NCBI RefSeq assembly: GCF_016772415.1 | Contig: NZ_JAGSGD010000002.1 | Span: 62,001 to 126,000 of the forward strand | DNA from: Phenylobacterium glaciei | GTDB taxonomy: Bacteria; Pseudomonadota; Alphaproteobacteria; Caulobacterales; Caulobacteraceae | Reading direction: 5' to 3' | Length of the DNA: 64,000 nucleotides | Shown: in pieces, positions 35,721 to 46,869 of the stretch | How the letters are laid out: every line of letters starts with the position of its first letter | Numbering within the stretch: the stretch's first letter is position 1 | The notes under the pieces: generated by a model | The model's input: only the letters and a program-made list of their open reading frames with translations | Told to the model about the DNA's origin: nothing | Database searches by the model: none | Program-made: the position numbers and the translations under genes

Positions 35721-37361
35721 ATGTCTCAAGACAAGACGCGCGGCGGCAACGGCATGGTGATCGCCGGCGCCTCTGTGGGCACGGTCTTCGAATGGTACGA
35801 CTTTTATCTGTACGGCTCGCTGGCGGGCTTTATCACCCAGCACTTCTTCTCCGGGGTGAACGAGACCACGGGCTATATCTTCGCCCTGCTGGCCTTCGCC
35901 GCGGGGTTCGCGGTGCGCCCCTTCGGGGCCCTGGTGTTCGGTCGCCTGGGCGATCTCTGGGGCCGCAAGAACACCTTCCTGGTCACCATGCTGCTGATGG
36001 GGCTTTCGACCTTCGCGGTCGGCCTGTTGCCCGGCTATGACCAGATTGGCGTCGCCGCCCCCGTAGCCCTGATCGTCATGCGCCTGATCCAGGGCCTGGC
36101 GCTCGGCGGCGAGTACGGCGGCGCGGCCACCTACGTCGCCGAACATGCGCCTCCCGGCAAGCGCGGCCTCTATACCAGCTGGATCCAGACCACCGCGACG
36201 CTCGGCCTGTTCCTCAGCCTTGTGGTCATCCTGGTGGTGCGCACGATGCTGGGGGAGGAGGTCTTCAAGGCCTGGGCCTGGCGTATCCCCTTCCTGGTCT
36301 CGGCCCTGCTGCTGGTCGCCTCCCTGTGGATCCGCCTGCGGCTGAACGAGAGCCCGGTCTTCCAGAAGATGGTCGACGAGGGGACCACGTCGAAGAAGCC
36401 GCTCACCGAGGCCTTTGGCCAGTGGAGCAACCTGAAGCTGGTGCTGCTGGCGCTCGGCGGCCTCACCGCCGGCCAGGCGGTGGTCTGGTACACCGGCCAG
36501 TTCTACGCCCTGTTCTTCCTGGAGAAGATGCTGAAGCTGGACGGGGCGCTGGCCAACACCCTGGTGGCCATCGCCCTGATCCTGGGTGTGCCCTTCTTCG
36601 TGGTGTTCGGCTGGCTGTCGGACAAGGTCGGCCGCAAGCCGATCATCCTGCTGGGCTGCCTGCTGGCGGCGCTCACCTATTTCCCGATCTTCAAGGCGAT
36701 CACCGCGCAAGCCAACCCGGCGCTCGCCGCCGCGACCGCCACCAACCCGGTGACCGTGATCGCCGATCCCGCCGACTGCGCCTTCCAGTTCGACCCCGTG
36801 GGCAAGAAAGCCTTCACCTCCTCCTGCGACGTGGCCAAGGGGGCGCTGGCGACGGCGGGCGTGACCTACACCAATCAGGCGGCTCCCGCCGGGACCCTGG
36901 CCGTCGTGAAGATCGGCGCCGTCGAGGTGTCCGGCATGGACGGGACCAAGCTTGCCAAGGCCGACTTCGCCGCCGCCAAGACCGCCTGGACCAAGGCGCT
37001 GGGCGCGGACCTCGCCAAGGCCGGCTATCCGGCCAAGGCCGACTCAGCCCTGGTCCACAAGCCCGCCGTGGTGGGCTTGCTGTTCCTGCTGATGTTCTAC
37101 GTGACCATGGTCTATGGGCCCATCGCCGCGGCCCTGGTGGAGATGTTCCCGGCGCGGATCCGCTACACCTCGATGTCGCTGCCCTATCACATCGGCAACG
37201 GCTGGTTCGGCGGCTTCCTGCCCACCACCGCCTTCGCCATGGTCGCGGCCACCGGCAATATCTATTACGGCCTCTGGTACCCTATCGTCATCGCCGCGGT
37301 GACCGTGGTGGTGGGCGTGTTCTTCGTGAAGGAAATGCGCGGCGCCAATATCGATGCGTGA
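35721..37361 (+). CDS. MHS-family MFS transporter (ProP/KgtP-like) with a periplasmic insertion
   Basis: 546 residues. The N-half has GTVFEWYDFYLYG, RPFGALVFGRLGDLWGRK and LIQGLALGGEYGGA, all metabolite:H+ symporter marks. The C-half resumes at GLLFLLMFYVTMVYGPIAAALVEMFP. Between helices 9 and 10 lies an extra soluble region (about residues 330-447) with two cysteines (353 and 369), making the protein about 110 residues longer than ProP-like relatives. The substrate is probably a dicarboxylate or compatible solute. The ATG follows GGGGGGAGG. Confidence 0.87.
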   Translation: MSQDKTRGGNGMVIAGASVGTVFEWYDFYLYGSLAGFITQHFFSGVNETTGYIFALLAFAAGFAVRPFGALVFGRLGDLWGRKNTFLVTMLLMGLSTFAVGLLPGYDQIGVAAPVALIVMRLIQGLALGGEYGGAATYVAEHAPPGKRGLYTSWIQTTATLGLFLSLVVILVVRTMLGEEVFKAWAWRIPFLVSALLLVASLWIRLRLNESPVFQKMVDEGTTSKKPLTEAFGQWSNLKLVLLALGGLTAGQAVVWYTGQFYALFFLEKMLKLDGALANTLVAIALILGVPFFVVFGWLSDKVGRKPIILLGCLLAALTYFPIFKAITAQANPALAAATATNPVTVIADPADCAFQFDPVGKKAFTSSCDVAKGALATAGVTYTNQAAPAGTLAVVKIGAVEVSGMDGTKLAKADFAAAKTAWTKALGADLAKAGYPAKADSALVHKPAVVGLLFLLMFYVTMVYGPIAAALVEMFPARIRYTSMSLPYHIGNGWFGGFLPTTAFAMVAATGNIYYGLWYPIVIAAVTVVVGVFFVKEMRGANIDA

Positions 37362-37366
37362 CTACG

Positions 37367-37397
37367 AAAAGGCCGCCGCTCAGCTGAGCGGCGGCCT
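37367..37397 (-). terminator. Intrinsic terminator of the tkt-fba operon
   Basis: A perfect 28-bp palindrome (37370-37397, centre CAGCTG), with four A on the left that read as a T-run on the minus strand. It lies 25 bases beyond the fba stop and may also serve the convergent transporter. Confidence 0.88.
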
Positions 37398-37421
37398 CGT
37401 CGTGACGACTGATCGGACGGT

Positions 37422-38507
37422 CTATTCGGCGGCTTGGCGCGTGACGCCGAGCTTCGGGGCCAGTTCGCCGGAGGCGTAGCGCTTGGCCATGTCCGAGAGC
37501 GGGATCGCCTTGATGCTGGAGGCGTGGCCGGCCGTGCCAAACTCCTCGAAGCGCTGGACGCAGACCTTGCGCATGGCTTCCTTGGCGGGCTTCAGGTAGC
37601 CGCGCGGGTCGAACTCGCCGGGCTTCTCGACGAACACCTTGCGGATCGCCGCGGTGATGGCCATCCGGTTGTCGGTGTCGATGTTGATCTTGCGCACGCC
37701 ATGCTTGATGCCGCGCTGGATCTCTTCCACCGGCACGCCCCAGGTCTGGGGCATCTCGCCGCCGTACTGGTTGATCAGGTCCTGCAGATCCTGCGGCACC
37801 GACGAGGAGCCGTGCATCACCAGGTGGGTGTTGGGCAGGCGGCGGTGGATTTCCTCGATCACGCCCATGGCCAGGACGTCGCCGTCCGGCTTGCGGGTGA
37901 ACTTGTAGGCGCCGTGGCTGGTGCCCATGGCGATGGCCAGGGCGTCGACCTCGGTGGCCTTCACGAACGCGACGGCCTGGTCCGGATCGGTCAGCAGCTG
38001 GTCATGGCCCAGCTTGCCCTCGAAGCCGTGGCCGTCTTCCTTCTCGCCCATGCCGGTCTCAAGGCTGCCCAGCACGCCGAGCTCGCCCTCGACCGAGGCG
38101 CCGACCCAGTGGGCCATGTCCACCACGTTGCGGGTGACCTTGACGTTGTAGTCGTAGTCGGCGGGCGACTTGCCGTCGGCCATCAGCGAGCCGTCCATCA
38201 TCACCGAGGTGAAGCCGTACTGGATCGCCGTGGCGCAGGTGGCCTCGTTGTTCCCGTGGTCCTGGTGCATGCAGATCGGGATGTGCGGGTACAGTTCCGC
38301 CATGGCGTCGATCAGGTGCTTGAGCACGATGTCGTTGGCATAGGAGCGGGCGCCGCGCGACGCCTGCATGATCACCGGCGAGTCGGTGGCCTCCGCGGCC
38401 TCCATGATCGCCAGGGCCTGTTCCATATTGTTGATATTGAACGCGGGCACGCCGTAGCCTTGCTCGGCCGCGTGATCCAGCAGTTGTCTCAGTGTGACCC
38501 GGGCCAT
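37422..38507 (-). CDS. fba: Class II fructose-bisphosphate aldolase
   Basis: 361 residues. Zinc-binding and catalytic segments are [29 protein letters not shown] and VMHGSSSVP. The length and sequence match the Calvin-type class II subfamily found in alphaproteobacteria. It cleaves fructose-1,6-bisphosphate and can act on sedoheptulose-1,7-bisphosphate. It is the last gene of the tkt-purT-gap-pgk-fba run, 30 bases after pgk, and is followed by a strong terminator. Confidence 0.95.
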   Translation of the reverse strand: MARVTLRQLLDHAAEQGYGVPAFNINNMEQALAIMEAAEATDSPVIMQASRGARSYANDIVLKHLIDAMAELYPHIPICMHQDHGNNEATCATAIQYGFTSVMMDGSLMADGKSPADYDYNVKVTRNVVDMAHWVGASVEGELGVLGSLETGMGEKEDGHGFEGKLGHDQLLTDPDQAVAFVKATEVDALAIAMGTSHGAYKFTRKPDGDVLAMGVIEEIHRRLPNTHLVMHGSSSVPQDLQDLINQYGGEMPQTWGVPVEEIQRGIKHGVRKINIDTDNRMAITAAIRKVFVEKPGEFDPRGYLKPAKEAMRKVCVQRFEEFGTAGHASSIKAIPLSDMAKRYASGELAPKLGVTRQAAE

Positions 38508-38537
38508 GTGTCCCCGTGCTCCCTCAAAATCGTCAGT

Positions 38538-39728
38538 CTAGTTGGCGAGAGCCGCCACGCCGGGCAGTTCCTTGCCTTCCATCCATTCAAGAAACGCGCC
38601 GCCCGCGGTCGACACGAAAGTAAAATCGTCCGCGCAGCCGGCGACATTCAGAGCCGCGACTGTATCACCACCACCGGCCACCGCCACAAGCTTGCCGCTC
38701 TTGGCCAAGGCGGCGGCGTGACGGGCCGCGCTCACCGTGCCCTTGTCGAAGGGCGGTATCTCGAAGACCCCCAGGGGGCCGTTCCAGATCAGGGTCTTGG
38801 AGTTGTCCATGGCCCGGCACAGCCGTTCAACAGTCTCGGGCCCGGCGTCCAGGATGCGTTCGTGCTCGTCCACCTCGCCCAGGCCGCGCACCCGGGCCGC
38901 GGCGCCGGGGGCCAGGGTCTCGGCGACCACGATGTCCAGCGGCAGGAAGAGCTTGCAGTTGTTCTGCCCGGCCAGACGGATGATGTCGCGCGCGGTCTCG
39001 GCTAGGTCTTTCTCGCAATAGGACAGACCCACATCGTGGCCTTGCGCGTAGAGGAAGGTGTTGGCCATGCCGCCACCGATCGCCAGCTTGTCCAGCCGGG
39101 TGACCAGGTTGCGCAGCAGATCCAGCTTGCTGGAGACCTTGGAGCCGCCGACGATGCCCATGACCGGCCGCTCGGGATGGCCGAGCGCCTTGTCCAGGGC
39201 GGTGAGCTCCAGCCGCATCTGCTCGCCCGCATAGGCCGGCAGCAGGTGGGCCAGGGCCGCCGTGGAGGCGTGCGCCCGGTGGGCGGCGGAGAAGGCGTCG
39301 TTCACATAGAGATCGCCGTTAGCGGCCAGCGCCTTGGCGAACTCCGGGTCGTTGGCTTCCTCGCCCGCATGAAAGCGGACGTTTTCCAGCAGCAGGACGT
39401 CGCCGTCCTTCATGGCCGCGATGGCCGAGGCCGCCGCCGGGCCCACGCAGTCGGGACCGAAGGCGACGGGCGCTCCCAGCACCTTGGCGAGCGCCGGCGC
39501 GATGGGCTCCAGGCTCATGGCCGGGACCACCTTGCCCTTGGGCCGGTCGAAGTGGGCCAGCAGGATCACCTTTGCCCCGCCGGCCCGCAGCGTCTCGATC
39601 GTCGGGACCGCGGCGCGCAGGCGGGTGTTGTCCGACACCTCGCCCTCGTGCATCGGCACATTGAAGTCCACACGAACCAGGGCGCGTCGGCCCTTCAGGT
39701 CGGCGTCGTCGAGGGTTCGGAATGCCAC
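38538..39728 (-). CDS. pgk: Phosphoglycerate kinase
   Basis: 396 residues with a GTG start preceded by [13 protein letters not shown] near the N-terminus, [11 protein letters not shown], the hinge region KVSSKLDLL and the C-terminal nucleotide block [12 protein letters not shown] are clear. It makes ATP from 1,3-bisphosphoglycerate. It starts 10 bases after gap. Confidence 0.96.
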   Translation of the reverse strand: MAFRTLDDADLKGRRALVRVDFNVPMHEGEVSDNTRLRAAVPTIETLRAGGAKVILLAHFDRPKGKVVPAMSLEPIAPALAKVLGAPVAFGPDCVGPAAASAIAAMKDGDVLLLENVRFHAGEEANDPEFAKALAANGDLYVNDAFSAAHRAHASTAALAHLLPAYAGEQMRLELTALDKALGHPERPVMGIVGGSKVSSKLDLLRNLVTRLDKLAIGGGMANTFLYAQGHDVGLSYCEKDLAETARDIIRLAGQNNCKLFLPLDIVVAETLAPGAAARVRGLGEVDEHERILDAGPETVERLCRAMDNSKTLIWNGPLGVFEIPPFDKGTVSAARHAAALAKSGKLVAVAGGGDTVAALNVAGCADDFTFVSTAGGAFLEWMEGKELPGVAALAN

Positions 39729-39738
39729 GGTCTGATCC

Positions 39739-40746
39739 CTAGATCAGCTTCGCCATGGCGAGCGCGGTGTCGCTCATGCGGGTCGAGAAGCCCCACTCGT
39801 TGTCGTACCAGCTCAGCACGCGGCAGAGCCCGCCGTCGACGATCTGGGTCTGGGGCAGGGCCACCGTCGAAGACGCTGGGGCGTGGTTGAAGTCGATGGA
39901 GACCAGCGGGTCCTTGGTCACCGCCAGCACGCCCTTGAGCGCGCCGTTCGCGGCGGCTTCGAAGGCGGCGTTGATGGCCTCGACCGTGGTGGTGCGGGTG
40001 GGCACGAAGGTCAGGTCCACCACCGAGACGTTGGGGGTCGGCACGCGGATCGAGGAGCCGTCCAGCTTGCCCTTCAGGGCCGGGATCACCAGGCCCAGAG
40101 CCTTGGCGGCGCCGGTCGAGGTGGGGATCATCGACATGGCCGCGGCCCGCGCGCGGTACAGGTCGGAGTGCATCGTATCCAGGGTCGGCTGGTCGCCGGT
40201 GTAGGAGTGGATGGTGGTCATGTAGCCACGCTCGATGCCGCACAGCTCCTGCAGCACGTGGGCGACCGGCGCCAGGCAGTTGGTGGTGCAGGACGCGTTG
40301 GAGACCACCAGGTCGGCGGCGGTCAGGGTGTCGTGGTTGACGCCATAGACGATGGTCTTGTCGGCGTCGGTGCAGGGGGCCGAGACCAGGACGCGCTTGG
40401 CGCCGGCGGTCAGGTGGGCGGCGGCTTTTTCCTTGGTGGTGAAGATGCCGGTGCACTCGAACGCGATGTCGACGTTCAGGGCGGCGTGCGGCAGGTCCTT
40501 GGGATCACGGATCGCCGTGACCTTGATCTTGCCCAGGCCGACGTCGATCCAGTCCTCGCCGGTGGTCACCACACCGGGGAAGCGGCCGTGCACGCTGTCG
40601 TAGCGCAGCAGGTGGGCGTTGGTCTCGACAGGACCCAGGTCATTGATCGCCACGACCTCGATGTCCGTGCGGCCATGTTCGACGATCGAGCGCAGGATGT
40701 TCCTGCCGATGCGGCCGAACCCATTGATGGCGACGCGGACGGTCAT
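39739..40746 (-). CDS. gap: Glyceraldehyde-3-phosphate dehydrogenase
   Basis: 335 residues. The Rossmann start is NGFGRIGRN, the catalytic Cys sits in [13 protein letters not shown], and the P-loop and C-terminal [12 protein letters not shown] are intact. AGGAGA precedes the ATG. The 197 bases upstream, after purT, contain a possible TTGACT -35 element, so gap-pgk-fba may have its own promoter. Confidence 0.97.
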   Translation of the reverse strand: MTVRVAINGFGRIGRNILRSIVEHGRTDIEVVAINDLGPVETNAHLLRYDSVHGRFPGVVTTGEDWIDVGLGKIKVTAIRDPKDLPHAALNVDIAFECTGIFTTKEKAAAHLTAGAKRVLVSAPCTDADKTIVYGVNHDTLTAADLVVSNASCTTNCLAPVAHVLQELCGIERGYMTTIHSYTGDQPTLDTMHSDLYRARAAAMSMIPTSTGAAKALGLVIPALKGKLDGSSIRVPTPNVSVVDLTFVPTRTTTVEAINAAFEAAANGALKGVLAVTKDPLVSIDFNHAPASSTVALPQTQIVDGGLCRVLSWYDNEWGFSTRMSDTALAMAKLI

Positions 40747-40943
40747 GGAGATCTCCTCTAGAGCTGAGCTTATACTTGGATTTGGGGGCGGTTTTTCGGG
40801 CTGGAGGGCGCTAAGTCAACCCCTGGACCGATCAAGTCTTGCCGCAAAGTGTGTCGACCCGCTGATTCCGCGACGTCATCGCCCGGTCTTTGGCCGAAAG
40901 CTTGGCAATACGGCCTAATAATATGACTTTATAGCCGGAAGCC

Positions 40944-42143
40944 TCAGCCGAGGACGATCGAGACCCGATCGGCGGCGAGCTTGGCGTTGGCGCGCGCCAG
41001 GTCGGTATCGGCGGCCCGCGCCAGGGCCACGCCCATGCGGCGGCGCTCGAAGGCCTCGGGCTTGCCAAACAGCCTCAGATCCGCGCCGGGAACCTCCAGG
41101 GCGTGGGCCACGCCCTCGAAGGCCACCCCCTTGGCCTTGACCCCGCCATAGATCACCGCGCTGGCGCCCGGCTCGCGCAGGGTGACATCGACGGGCAGGC
41201 CGAGGATGGCGCGGGCATGCAGGGCGAACTCGCTCTGCACCTGGGTGGCCAGCGTCACCAGGCCGGTGTCGTGGGGCCGGGGGCTGACCTCGGAGAACCA
41301 CACCTCGTCGCCCCTCACGAACAGCTCGACCCCGAACAGGCCCAGGCCGCCGAGTGATCCCGTCACGGTGGCGGCGATGTCGCGGGCGCGGTCCAGGGCG
41401 GCAGGGCTCATCGCCTGGGGCTGCCAGCTCTCCACATAGTCGCCCTTCACCTGCCGGTGTCCGATAGGGTCGCAGAAGGCGGTCTCGATGGTTCCTTCGG
41501 GGCCACGGTAGCGGACGGTGAGCTGGGTGATCTCGAAGTCGAAGTCCACGCGGCCCTCGACGATCACCCGGGGCTGCTCCACCCGGCCGCCCTCCAGGGC
41601 GTATTTCCAGGCCGCCGCGATCTGGTCGGGGCGCTCGACATAGGACTGGCCCTTGCCCGACGAGCTCATCACCGGCTTGACGAAGCAGGGGAAGCCCGTG
41701 ACGCCCTCAGCCGCGGCGGCCAGCTCGACCTCCGTCGAGGCGAAGGCGTAGGCGCTGGTGGGCAGGCCAAGCTCCTCGGCGGCCAGCCGGCGGATGCCTT
41801 CGCGGTTCATGGTCAGCTGGGCGGCGCGCGCCGTGGGAATGACGGTGGCCAATCCTTCAGCCTCGATCCGCACCAGTTCGTCGGTGGCGATGGCCTCGAT
41901 CTCCGGCACGATCAGGTGCGGACGCTCCAGCTCGACGAGCGCGCGCAGAGCCGCCGCATCGGTCATGGCGATCACGTGGGACCGGTGCGCCACCTGCATG
42001 GCCGGCGCATCGGCGTAGCGGTCCACCCCGATCACCTCGCAGCCTAGCCGCTGCAGCTCGATCGCCACCTCCTTGCCCAGTTCCCCGCAGCCGAGCAGCA
42101 TCACCTTGACGGCGGAGGGCGAAAGCGGCGTGCCGAGGCGCAT
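40944..42143 (-). CDS. purT: Formate-dependent phosphoribosylglycinamide formyltransferase
   Basis: 399 residues of the ATP-grasp superfamily: [37 protein letters not shown], the ATP-binding [13 protein letters not shown] and [15 protein letters not shown]. PurT makes formyl-GAR from formate and ATP in purine synthesis. It lies 11 bases after tkt, inside the otherwise glycolytic operon, which is an unusual partner choice. Confidence 0.94.
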   Translation of the reverse strand: MRLGTPLSPSAVKVMLLGCGELGKEVAIELQRLGCEVIGVDRYADAPAMQVAHRSHVIAMTDAAALRALVELERPHLIVPEIEAIATDELVRIEAEGLATVIPTARAAQLTMNREGIRRLAAEELGLPTSAYAFASTEVELAAAAEGVTGFPCFVKPVMSSSGKGQSYVERPDQIAAAWKYALEGGRVEQPRVIVEGRVDFDFEITQLTVRYRGPEGTIETAFCDPIGHRQVKGDYVESWQPQAMSPAALDRARDIAATVTGSLGGLGLFGVELFVRGDEVWFSEVSPRPHDTGLVTLATQVQSEFALHARAILGLPVDVTLREPGASAVIYGGVKAKGVAFEGVAHALEVPGADLRLFGKPEAFERRRMGVALARAADTDLARANAKLAADRVSIVLG

Positions 42144-42154
42144 GGTGATGATCC

Positions 42155-44125
42155 CTAGAGCTTGGACTTCGCCGCCGCCGCGACGGCCTCGGCGGTGATG
42201 CCGAATTCCTTGTAGAGGCGGTCGGCCGGGGCGCTGGCGCCGAAGCCCTGCATGCCGACGAACACCCCGTCCTCGCCGATGAACCGCTCCCAGCCGAAGC
42301 TGGCGGCGGCCTCGACGGCGACGCGGACGGTGGTCTTGGCCAAGACGCTCTCGCGATAGGCGGCGGGCTGGGCGGCGAACAGTTCCCAGCAGGGGGTGGA
42401 GACCACGCGGGTGGCGATCCCCTCGGCCTGCAGCAACTCACGCGCCGCCATGGCCACGCCGACCTCGGTGCCGGAGGAGAAGATCGTCACCTGGGCCGCG
42501 CCGTCGGCGGCCGCCAGCTCATAGGCGCCCTTGGCCGACAGGTTCTCGGACGACGCCACGGTGCGCGCCGCCGGGGTCTTCTGCCGCGACAGGGCCATCA
42601 GGGACGGGCCGTCCTTGCGGGCGACAGCGAGTTTCCAGCACTCGGCGGTCTCCACCAGATCTGCGGGGCGGAACACGTTCAGGCCCGGCATGGCGCGCAG
42701 GGCGGCCAGGTGCTCGATCGGCTGGTGGGTGGGACCATCCTCGCCGACCCCGATCGAGTCGTGGGTCATCACGTGGATCACCCGGGCGCCCATGATCGCC
42801 CCCAGACGGATCGCCGGGCGGCTGTAGTCGGAGAACACCATGAAGGTGCCGGCATAGGGGATGACCCCGCCGTGCAGGGCCATGCCGTTCATCGCCGCGG
42901 CCATGCCGAACTCGCGGATGCCGAAATTGATGTAGCGGCCCTCATAGGCGGGCGCGTCGAAGGCCAGTGTGCCCTTCACCAGGGTGTTGTTGGAGCCGGT
43001 GAGGTCGGCCGAGCCGCCCACCATCTCCGGGATGTTGGGGAAGAGCGCGGTGAGCGCCGCGCCGGAGTGCTGGCGGGTGGCCGCGCCCGGCTTGGTCTGA
43101 ACCGCCTCGGCGATCAGGGCGTCGATCTTTTCGAAGGCGTCGGCGGGCAGGTCCCCCTTCACCGCGCGGGTGAAGTCGTCGCGGTAGTTGGAGGCGGCCA
43201 GCGTCTGTTCCCACTTGCGGCGCTGTTTGCCGCCGCGGCGGCCGGCGGCGCGCCAGGGCTTGTAGACGTCCTCGGGCACCACGAAGGGCTCGTGGGCCCA
43301 GCCCAGCTTCTCGCGGGTGGCGGCCACCTCGGCCTTGCCCAGCGCATTGCCGTGGGTGGCGTGGCTGCCCTCCAGGGTGCCCGCGCCCTTGCCGATCTTG
43401 GTGGCGCAGGCGATCAGGCTGGGCTTGTCCTGCTTGATCGCCCAGGCCATGGCCCGGCGGATCTGGCCCATGTCGTGGCCGTCGATGGACTTCACCGCCC
43501 AGCCGGCGGCCTTGAAGCGGGCCACCTGGTCAGTGGCGTCCGACAAGGAGACGTCGCCGTCGATGGTGATGGAATTGTTGTCCCACAGCACGGTCAGCTT
43601 CGCGAGCTTCAGGCGGCCGGCGATGCCGATGGCCTCATGGCTGACGCCCTCCATGAGGTCTCCGTCGCCGCATTCGACCCAGGTGCGGTGATCCACCAGG
43701 TCCTCGCCGAAGCGCGCGGCCATGCGGCGCTCGGCGATGGCCATGCCGACAGCGGTGGCCAGGCCCTGGCCCAGGGGTCCGGTGGTGGTCTCGACGCCAG
43801 GCGTGTGGCCCACTTCCGGGTGGCCCGGGGTCTTGGAGCCCCACTGGCGCAGGTTGCGCAGCTCGTCCATGCTGACCGCCTTGAAGCCCGACAGGTGCAG
43901 GAGGCTGTAGAGCAGCATCGATCCGTGCCCGCCCGACAGCACGAAACGGTCGCGGTCGGCCCAGTCGGGCTTGGTGGCGTCGTACTTCAGGAACTTGGTC
44001 CAGAGCACCGTGGCCACGTCGGCCATGCCCATGGGCATGCCGGGGTGACCGTTGGAGGCCTGTTCGACGGCGTCCATGGAAAGGACGCGGATCGCGTCGG
44101 CCATGGTCTGGAGCGGTGCGGGCAT
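42155..44125 (-). CDS. tkt: Transketolase
   Basis: 656 residues. The thiamine diphosphate motif [14 protein letters not shown] with WDNNSI, early [12 protein letters not shown], and the pyrimidine-domain [17 protein letters not shown] are present. The ATG at 44125 (MPAPLQ) is used because GGAAG precedes it; an upstream in-frame start adds 15 residues without support. It moves two-carbon units in the pentose phosphate pathway and is the first gene of the carbon operon. Confidence 0.95.
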   Translation of the reverse strand: MPAPLQTMADAIRVLSMDAVEQASNGHPGMPMGMADVATVLWTKFLKYDATKPDWADRDRFVLSGGHGSMLLYSLLHLSGFKAVSMDELRNLRQWGSKTPGHPEVGHTPGVETTTGPLGQGLATAVGMAIAERRMAARFGEDLVDHRTWVECGDGDLMEGVSHEAIGIAGRLKLAKLTVLWDNNSITIDGDVSLSDATDQVARFKAAGWAVKSIDGHDMGQIRRAMAWAIKQDKPSLIACATKIGKGAGTLEGSHATHGNALGKAEVAATREKLGWAHEPFVVPEDVYKPWRAAGRRGGKQRRKWEQTLAASNYRDDFTRAVKGDLPADAFEKIDALIAEAVQTKPGAATRQHSGAALTALFPNIPEMVGGSADLTGSNNTLVKGTLAFDAPAYEGRYINFGIREFGMAAAMNGMALHGGVIPYAGTFMVFSDYSRPAIRLGAIMGARVIHVMTHDSIGVGEDGPTHQPIEHLAALRAMPGLNVFRPADLVETAECWKLAVARKDGPSLMALSRQKTPAARTVASSENLSAKGAYELAAADGAAQVTIFSSGTEVGVAMAARELLQAEGIATRVVSTPCWELFAAQPAAYRESVLAKTTVRVAVEAAASFGWERFIGEDGVFVGMQGFGASAPADRLYKEFGITAEAVAAAAKSKL

Positions 44126-44259
44126 GGAGCTTCCGGTGAGTCTGAACGGGAATTGCGGGCGGGGTCGCACGCACGCAACATCGGGTCAAGGAACGTGACG
44201 GGTTCCGGCGTGAGCCTACCCCGGTCTATAGATTAACAGTCACACCTTCGGAGCGTCGA

Positions 44260-44568
44260 ATGAACCGGGAGTCTGCGGGCGATAGCGCCCTCGACCAGGC
44301 CGCCAAGCGGCTGGATCGCGCGGTCGCCCAGCTGGAACAGCGCTTGGCCGCGCGCGCGCCGCAGGCCGGCGAGGAGCCGGGCGGCCTGTTCGACCAGGAC
44401 CGGGCCAAGCTCGCCGACGAACTGGACAAGGCCCGCGCCCGTGAGCGCGCCCTGGAGGACGCCGGGGCCGAGGCGTCTGCGGCCTTGGGCCGCGCCATCG
44501 CCGAGATCCAGGCGGCGCTGGCCGACCACGACGGACCCATCCCCGCCGAAGAAAACGAAGAGGTCTAG
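44260..44568 (+). CDS. DUF4164 family coiled-coil protein
   Basis: 102 residues, soluble, with heptad-like helices (ALDQAAKRLDRAVAQLEQRL and DRAKLADELDKARARERALE). DUF4164 proteins commonly sit directly before zapA in alphaproteobacteria, and here the gap is 3 bases. A role in division is suggested only by that linkage. Confidence 0.7.
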   Translation: MNRESAGDSALDQAAKRLDRAVAQLEQRLAARAPQAGEEPGGLFDQDRAKLADELDKARARERALEDAGAEASAALGRAIAEIQAALADHDGPIPAEENEEV

Positions 44569-44571
44569 GCC

Positions 44572-44898
44572 ATGGCCCAGATGATCATCGAGGTGAACGG
44601 CCGCCCCTATACCGTCGGCTGCGAGGACGGCCAGGAACAGCACCTGATCGAACTGGCCCGCATCTTCGACCGCCAGGTCCGCCAGGTCTCCCAGGACATG
44701 GGCCAGCTGGGCGACACCCGCCTCTTCCTGATGGGCGCCCTGCTGCTGGCCGACGAGCTCTCCGACGCCAAGGCGAGACTGGGCGCGGTCCAGGCCGAAC
44801 TCGCCCGCATGCAGTCGGATCAGGCCCGCATCGAGGTCCGCGCGACGCTCGCCCTCGACAACGCCGCCAAGCGCATCGAGAAGCTGGCGGCGGAGTAA
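44572..44898 (+). CDS. zapA: Cell division protein ZapA
   Basis: 108 residues. The N-terminal globular part IIEVNGRPYTVGCEDGQEQHLIELARIFD matches ZapA, followed by a long coiled coil to the end. ZapA bundles FtsZ filaments at the division site. Many bacteria have 6S RNA just after zapA, but here a short palindromic repeat and then mutL on the opposite strand follow. Confidence 0.87.
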   Translation: MAQMIIEVNGRPYTVGCEDGQEQHLIELARIFDRQVRQVSQDMGQLGDTRLFLMGALLLADELSDAKARLGAVQAELARMQSDQARIEVRATLALDNAAKRIEKLAAE

Positions 44899-44925
44899 CG
44901 GCGCCGCTCATCCCACTTTTTGGTC

Positions 44926-44954
44926 GTCATGGCCGGGACAAGCCCGGGGATGAC
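44926..44954. repeat. Short REP-like palindrome (single copy of the inner family at 58561)
   Basis: GTCATGGCCGGG and CCCGGGGATGAC flank ACAAG. The same sequence types form the inner arms of the nested element at 58561-58683. It lies between the convergent zapA and mutL genes. Confidence 0.75.
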
Positions 44955-44967
44955 GATTGCTAGTTTT

Positions 44968-46812
44968 CTACCGCCGCCCGAACAGACGCTCGATGTCGGC
45001 CAGTTTCAGTTCCACATAGGTGGGCCGCCCGTGGTTGCACTGGCCCGAGTGGGGGGTGGCCTCCATCTGGCGGAGCAGGGCGTTCATCTCGGGCGCCGAC
45101 AGCCGCCGTCCCGCCCGCACCGAGCCATGGCAGGCCATGGTGGAGCAGACCTCCTCCAGCCGTTCCTTGAGGGCTAGGGCCTGGCCGTTCTCCGACAGAT
45201 CGTCGGCGATGTCGCGCACCAGGCCGGCGACATCGGTCTCCCCCAGCAGGGCCGGGGTCTCGCGCACCAGCACCGCACCGGGACCGAAGGCCTCGACGGA
45301 GAGGCCGAGCGCCAGCAGCTCGTCAGCCTTGGCGATCACGCGCTCGGCCTCGGCGGGATCCAGCTCCACCACCTCGGGCAGCAGCAGGGCCTGGCGGGAC
45401 ACCCCGCCGCCCGCCATCTCCACCTTCATCCGTTCATAGACCAGCCGCTCATGGGCGGCGTGCTGGTCGACGATCACCACGCCGTCGCGGGTCTGGGCGA
45501 CGATATAGGTCTCGTGCACCTGGGCCCGGGCGGCGCCCAGCGGGAAGTCGACGGGATCGAACACCACCGAAGCGGCGGGCGCCTCGTGCAGGCCGGGGCC
45601 GGGGGTGTAGCTGCTGGGCTCGTATTGCGTTTCTGACCGGGCGGAGACCTCTGTCAGGCCGGGGATCGCCTGGGCGGCGGCCTGCGCCCAGCCGCCCATT
45701 TGCCAGGCCGAGAAGCCCTGGGCCGAGGGTTGCGGGACGTAGCCGGGCCGGAAGCCGCTCAGCGCCTCGCTGGCCACCGAGGTCGAGGCCCTGTGCCCGG
45801 CGCCGGCCAGCACGTGGCGCAGGCCCGAGACGATCAGGCCGCGCACCATGGCGGGGTCGCGGAACCGCACCTCGGCCTTGGCGGGATGGACGTTGACGTC
45901 CACCTGGCTGGGATCGAGCTCCAGATAGAGCGCCACCAGCGGATGGCGGTCGCGGGCCAGGAAGTCGGCATAGGCGCCGCGCAGGGCGCCCTGCAGCAGG
46001 CGGTCGCGTACCGGGCGGCCGTTGACGAACAGGTACTGGTGGGCCGAGTTGCCGCGATTGTAGGTGGGCAGGCCGGCGAACCCCGACAGCCGGATATTGT
46101 CGCGCTCCTGGTCGATGGCCAGCGCATTGTCCTGGAACTCACGCCCCATGATCGAGGCCAGCCGAGCCAGGCGGCCGTCGGGCCCGCGGCTCTCGGCGGG
46201 CAGGCGCAGGGTGCGGCGGCCATCCAGGTCGAGCGCGAAGCTGACCGCCTCATGGGCCATGGCCTGGCGCTTGATCTCCTCGGCGATGGCCATGGCCTCC
46301 GAGCGCTCGGACTTCATGAATTTCAGCCGCGCCGGGGTGGCGTAGAACAGGTCGCGCACCTCCACCCGCGCGCCGTGCGGGCCCGGGAAGCCGGATGGCG
46401 AGACCGCCCCCATGGCGCCGCCCTCGACGAGGATGGAGTGGGCGTCGGTCTCGCCCCTCGCCCGCGAGGAGATCGACAGTCTCGCCACCGAGCCGATGGA
46501 GGGCAGGGCCTCGCCCCGGAAGCCCAGGGTGTGGATGTGCAGCAGGTCATAGTCCCCGGCATCGTCGGGGCTGAGCTTGGAGGTGGCGTGGCGCTCGACG
46601 GCCAGCGGCAGCTGGTCGGCCGCCAGCCCATTGCCGTCGTCGGCCACCAGGATTCGCGTCAGGCCGCCACCGTCGGCCTGGACCTCGACGCTCGTGGCGC
46701 CGGCGTCCAGGGCGTTCTCCACCAGTTCCTTGACCGCGCTGGCAGGCCGCTCCACCACCTCGCCGGCGGCGATGCGGTTCACGGTCTCGGGCGGCAGGCG
46801 GCGGATGGTCAT
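44968..46812 (-). CDS. mutL: DNA mismatch repair protein MutL (endonuclease type)
   Basis: 614 residues. The N-terminal GHKL ATPase has [22 protein letters not shown] and [12 protein letters not shown]. The C-terminal domain has the endonuclease motif [12 protein letters not shown], plus ACHGSVRAG and QCNHGRPT that complete the metal site. It therefore belongs to the nicking MutL class used in bacteria without MutH. It is divergent from the TraB/GumN gene. Confidence 0.96.
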   Translation of the reverse strand: MTIRRLPPETVNRIAAGEVVERPASAVKELVENALDAGATSVEVQADGGGLTRILVADDGNGLAADQLPLAVERHATSKLSPDDAGDYDLLHIHTLGFRGEALPSIGSVARLSISSRARGETDAHSILVEGGAMGAVSPSGFPGPHGARVEVRDLFYATPARLKFMKSERSEAMAIAEEIKRQAMAHEAVSFALDLDGRRTLRLPAESRGPDGRLARLASIMGREFQDNALAIDQERDNIRLSGFAGLPTYNRGNSAHQYLFVNGRPVRDRLLQGALRGAYADFLARDRHPLVALYLELDPSQVDVNVHPAKAEVRFRDPAMVRGLIVSGLRHVLAGAGHRASTSVASEALSGFRPGYVPQPSAQGFSAWQMGGWAQAAAQAIPGLTEVSARSETQYEPSSYTPGPGLHEAPAASVVFDPVDFPLGAARAQVHETYIVAQTRDGVVIVDQHAAHERLVYERMKVEMAGGGVSRQALLLPEVVELDPAEAERVIAKADELLALGLSVEAFGPGAVLVRETPALLGETDVAGLVRDIADDLSENGQALALKERLEEVCSTMACHGSVRAGRRLSAPEMNALLRQMEATPHSGQCNHGRPTYVELKLADIERLFGRR

Positions 46813-46869
46813 GGTGAAGCCTAGATCCTCAAGCCCGATATATAGGGCGATTCCAGGGAGACGCCGCAG

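Noticed and set aside
37434..39005. 523-codon plus-strand frame opposite fba and pgk
   Set aside because: It covers two well-conserved enzyme genes in antisense and has no domain features.
44899..44967. 6S RNA (ssrS) expected after zapA
   Set aside because: Only about 70 bases separate zapA from mutL, too short, and they are occupied by a REP-like palindrome.
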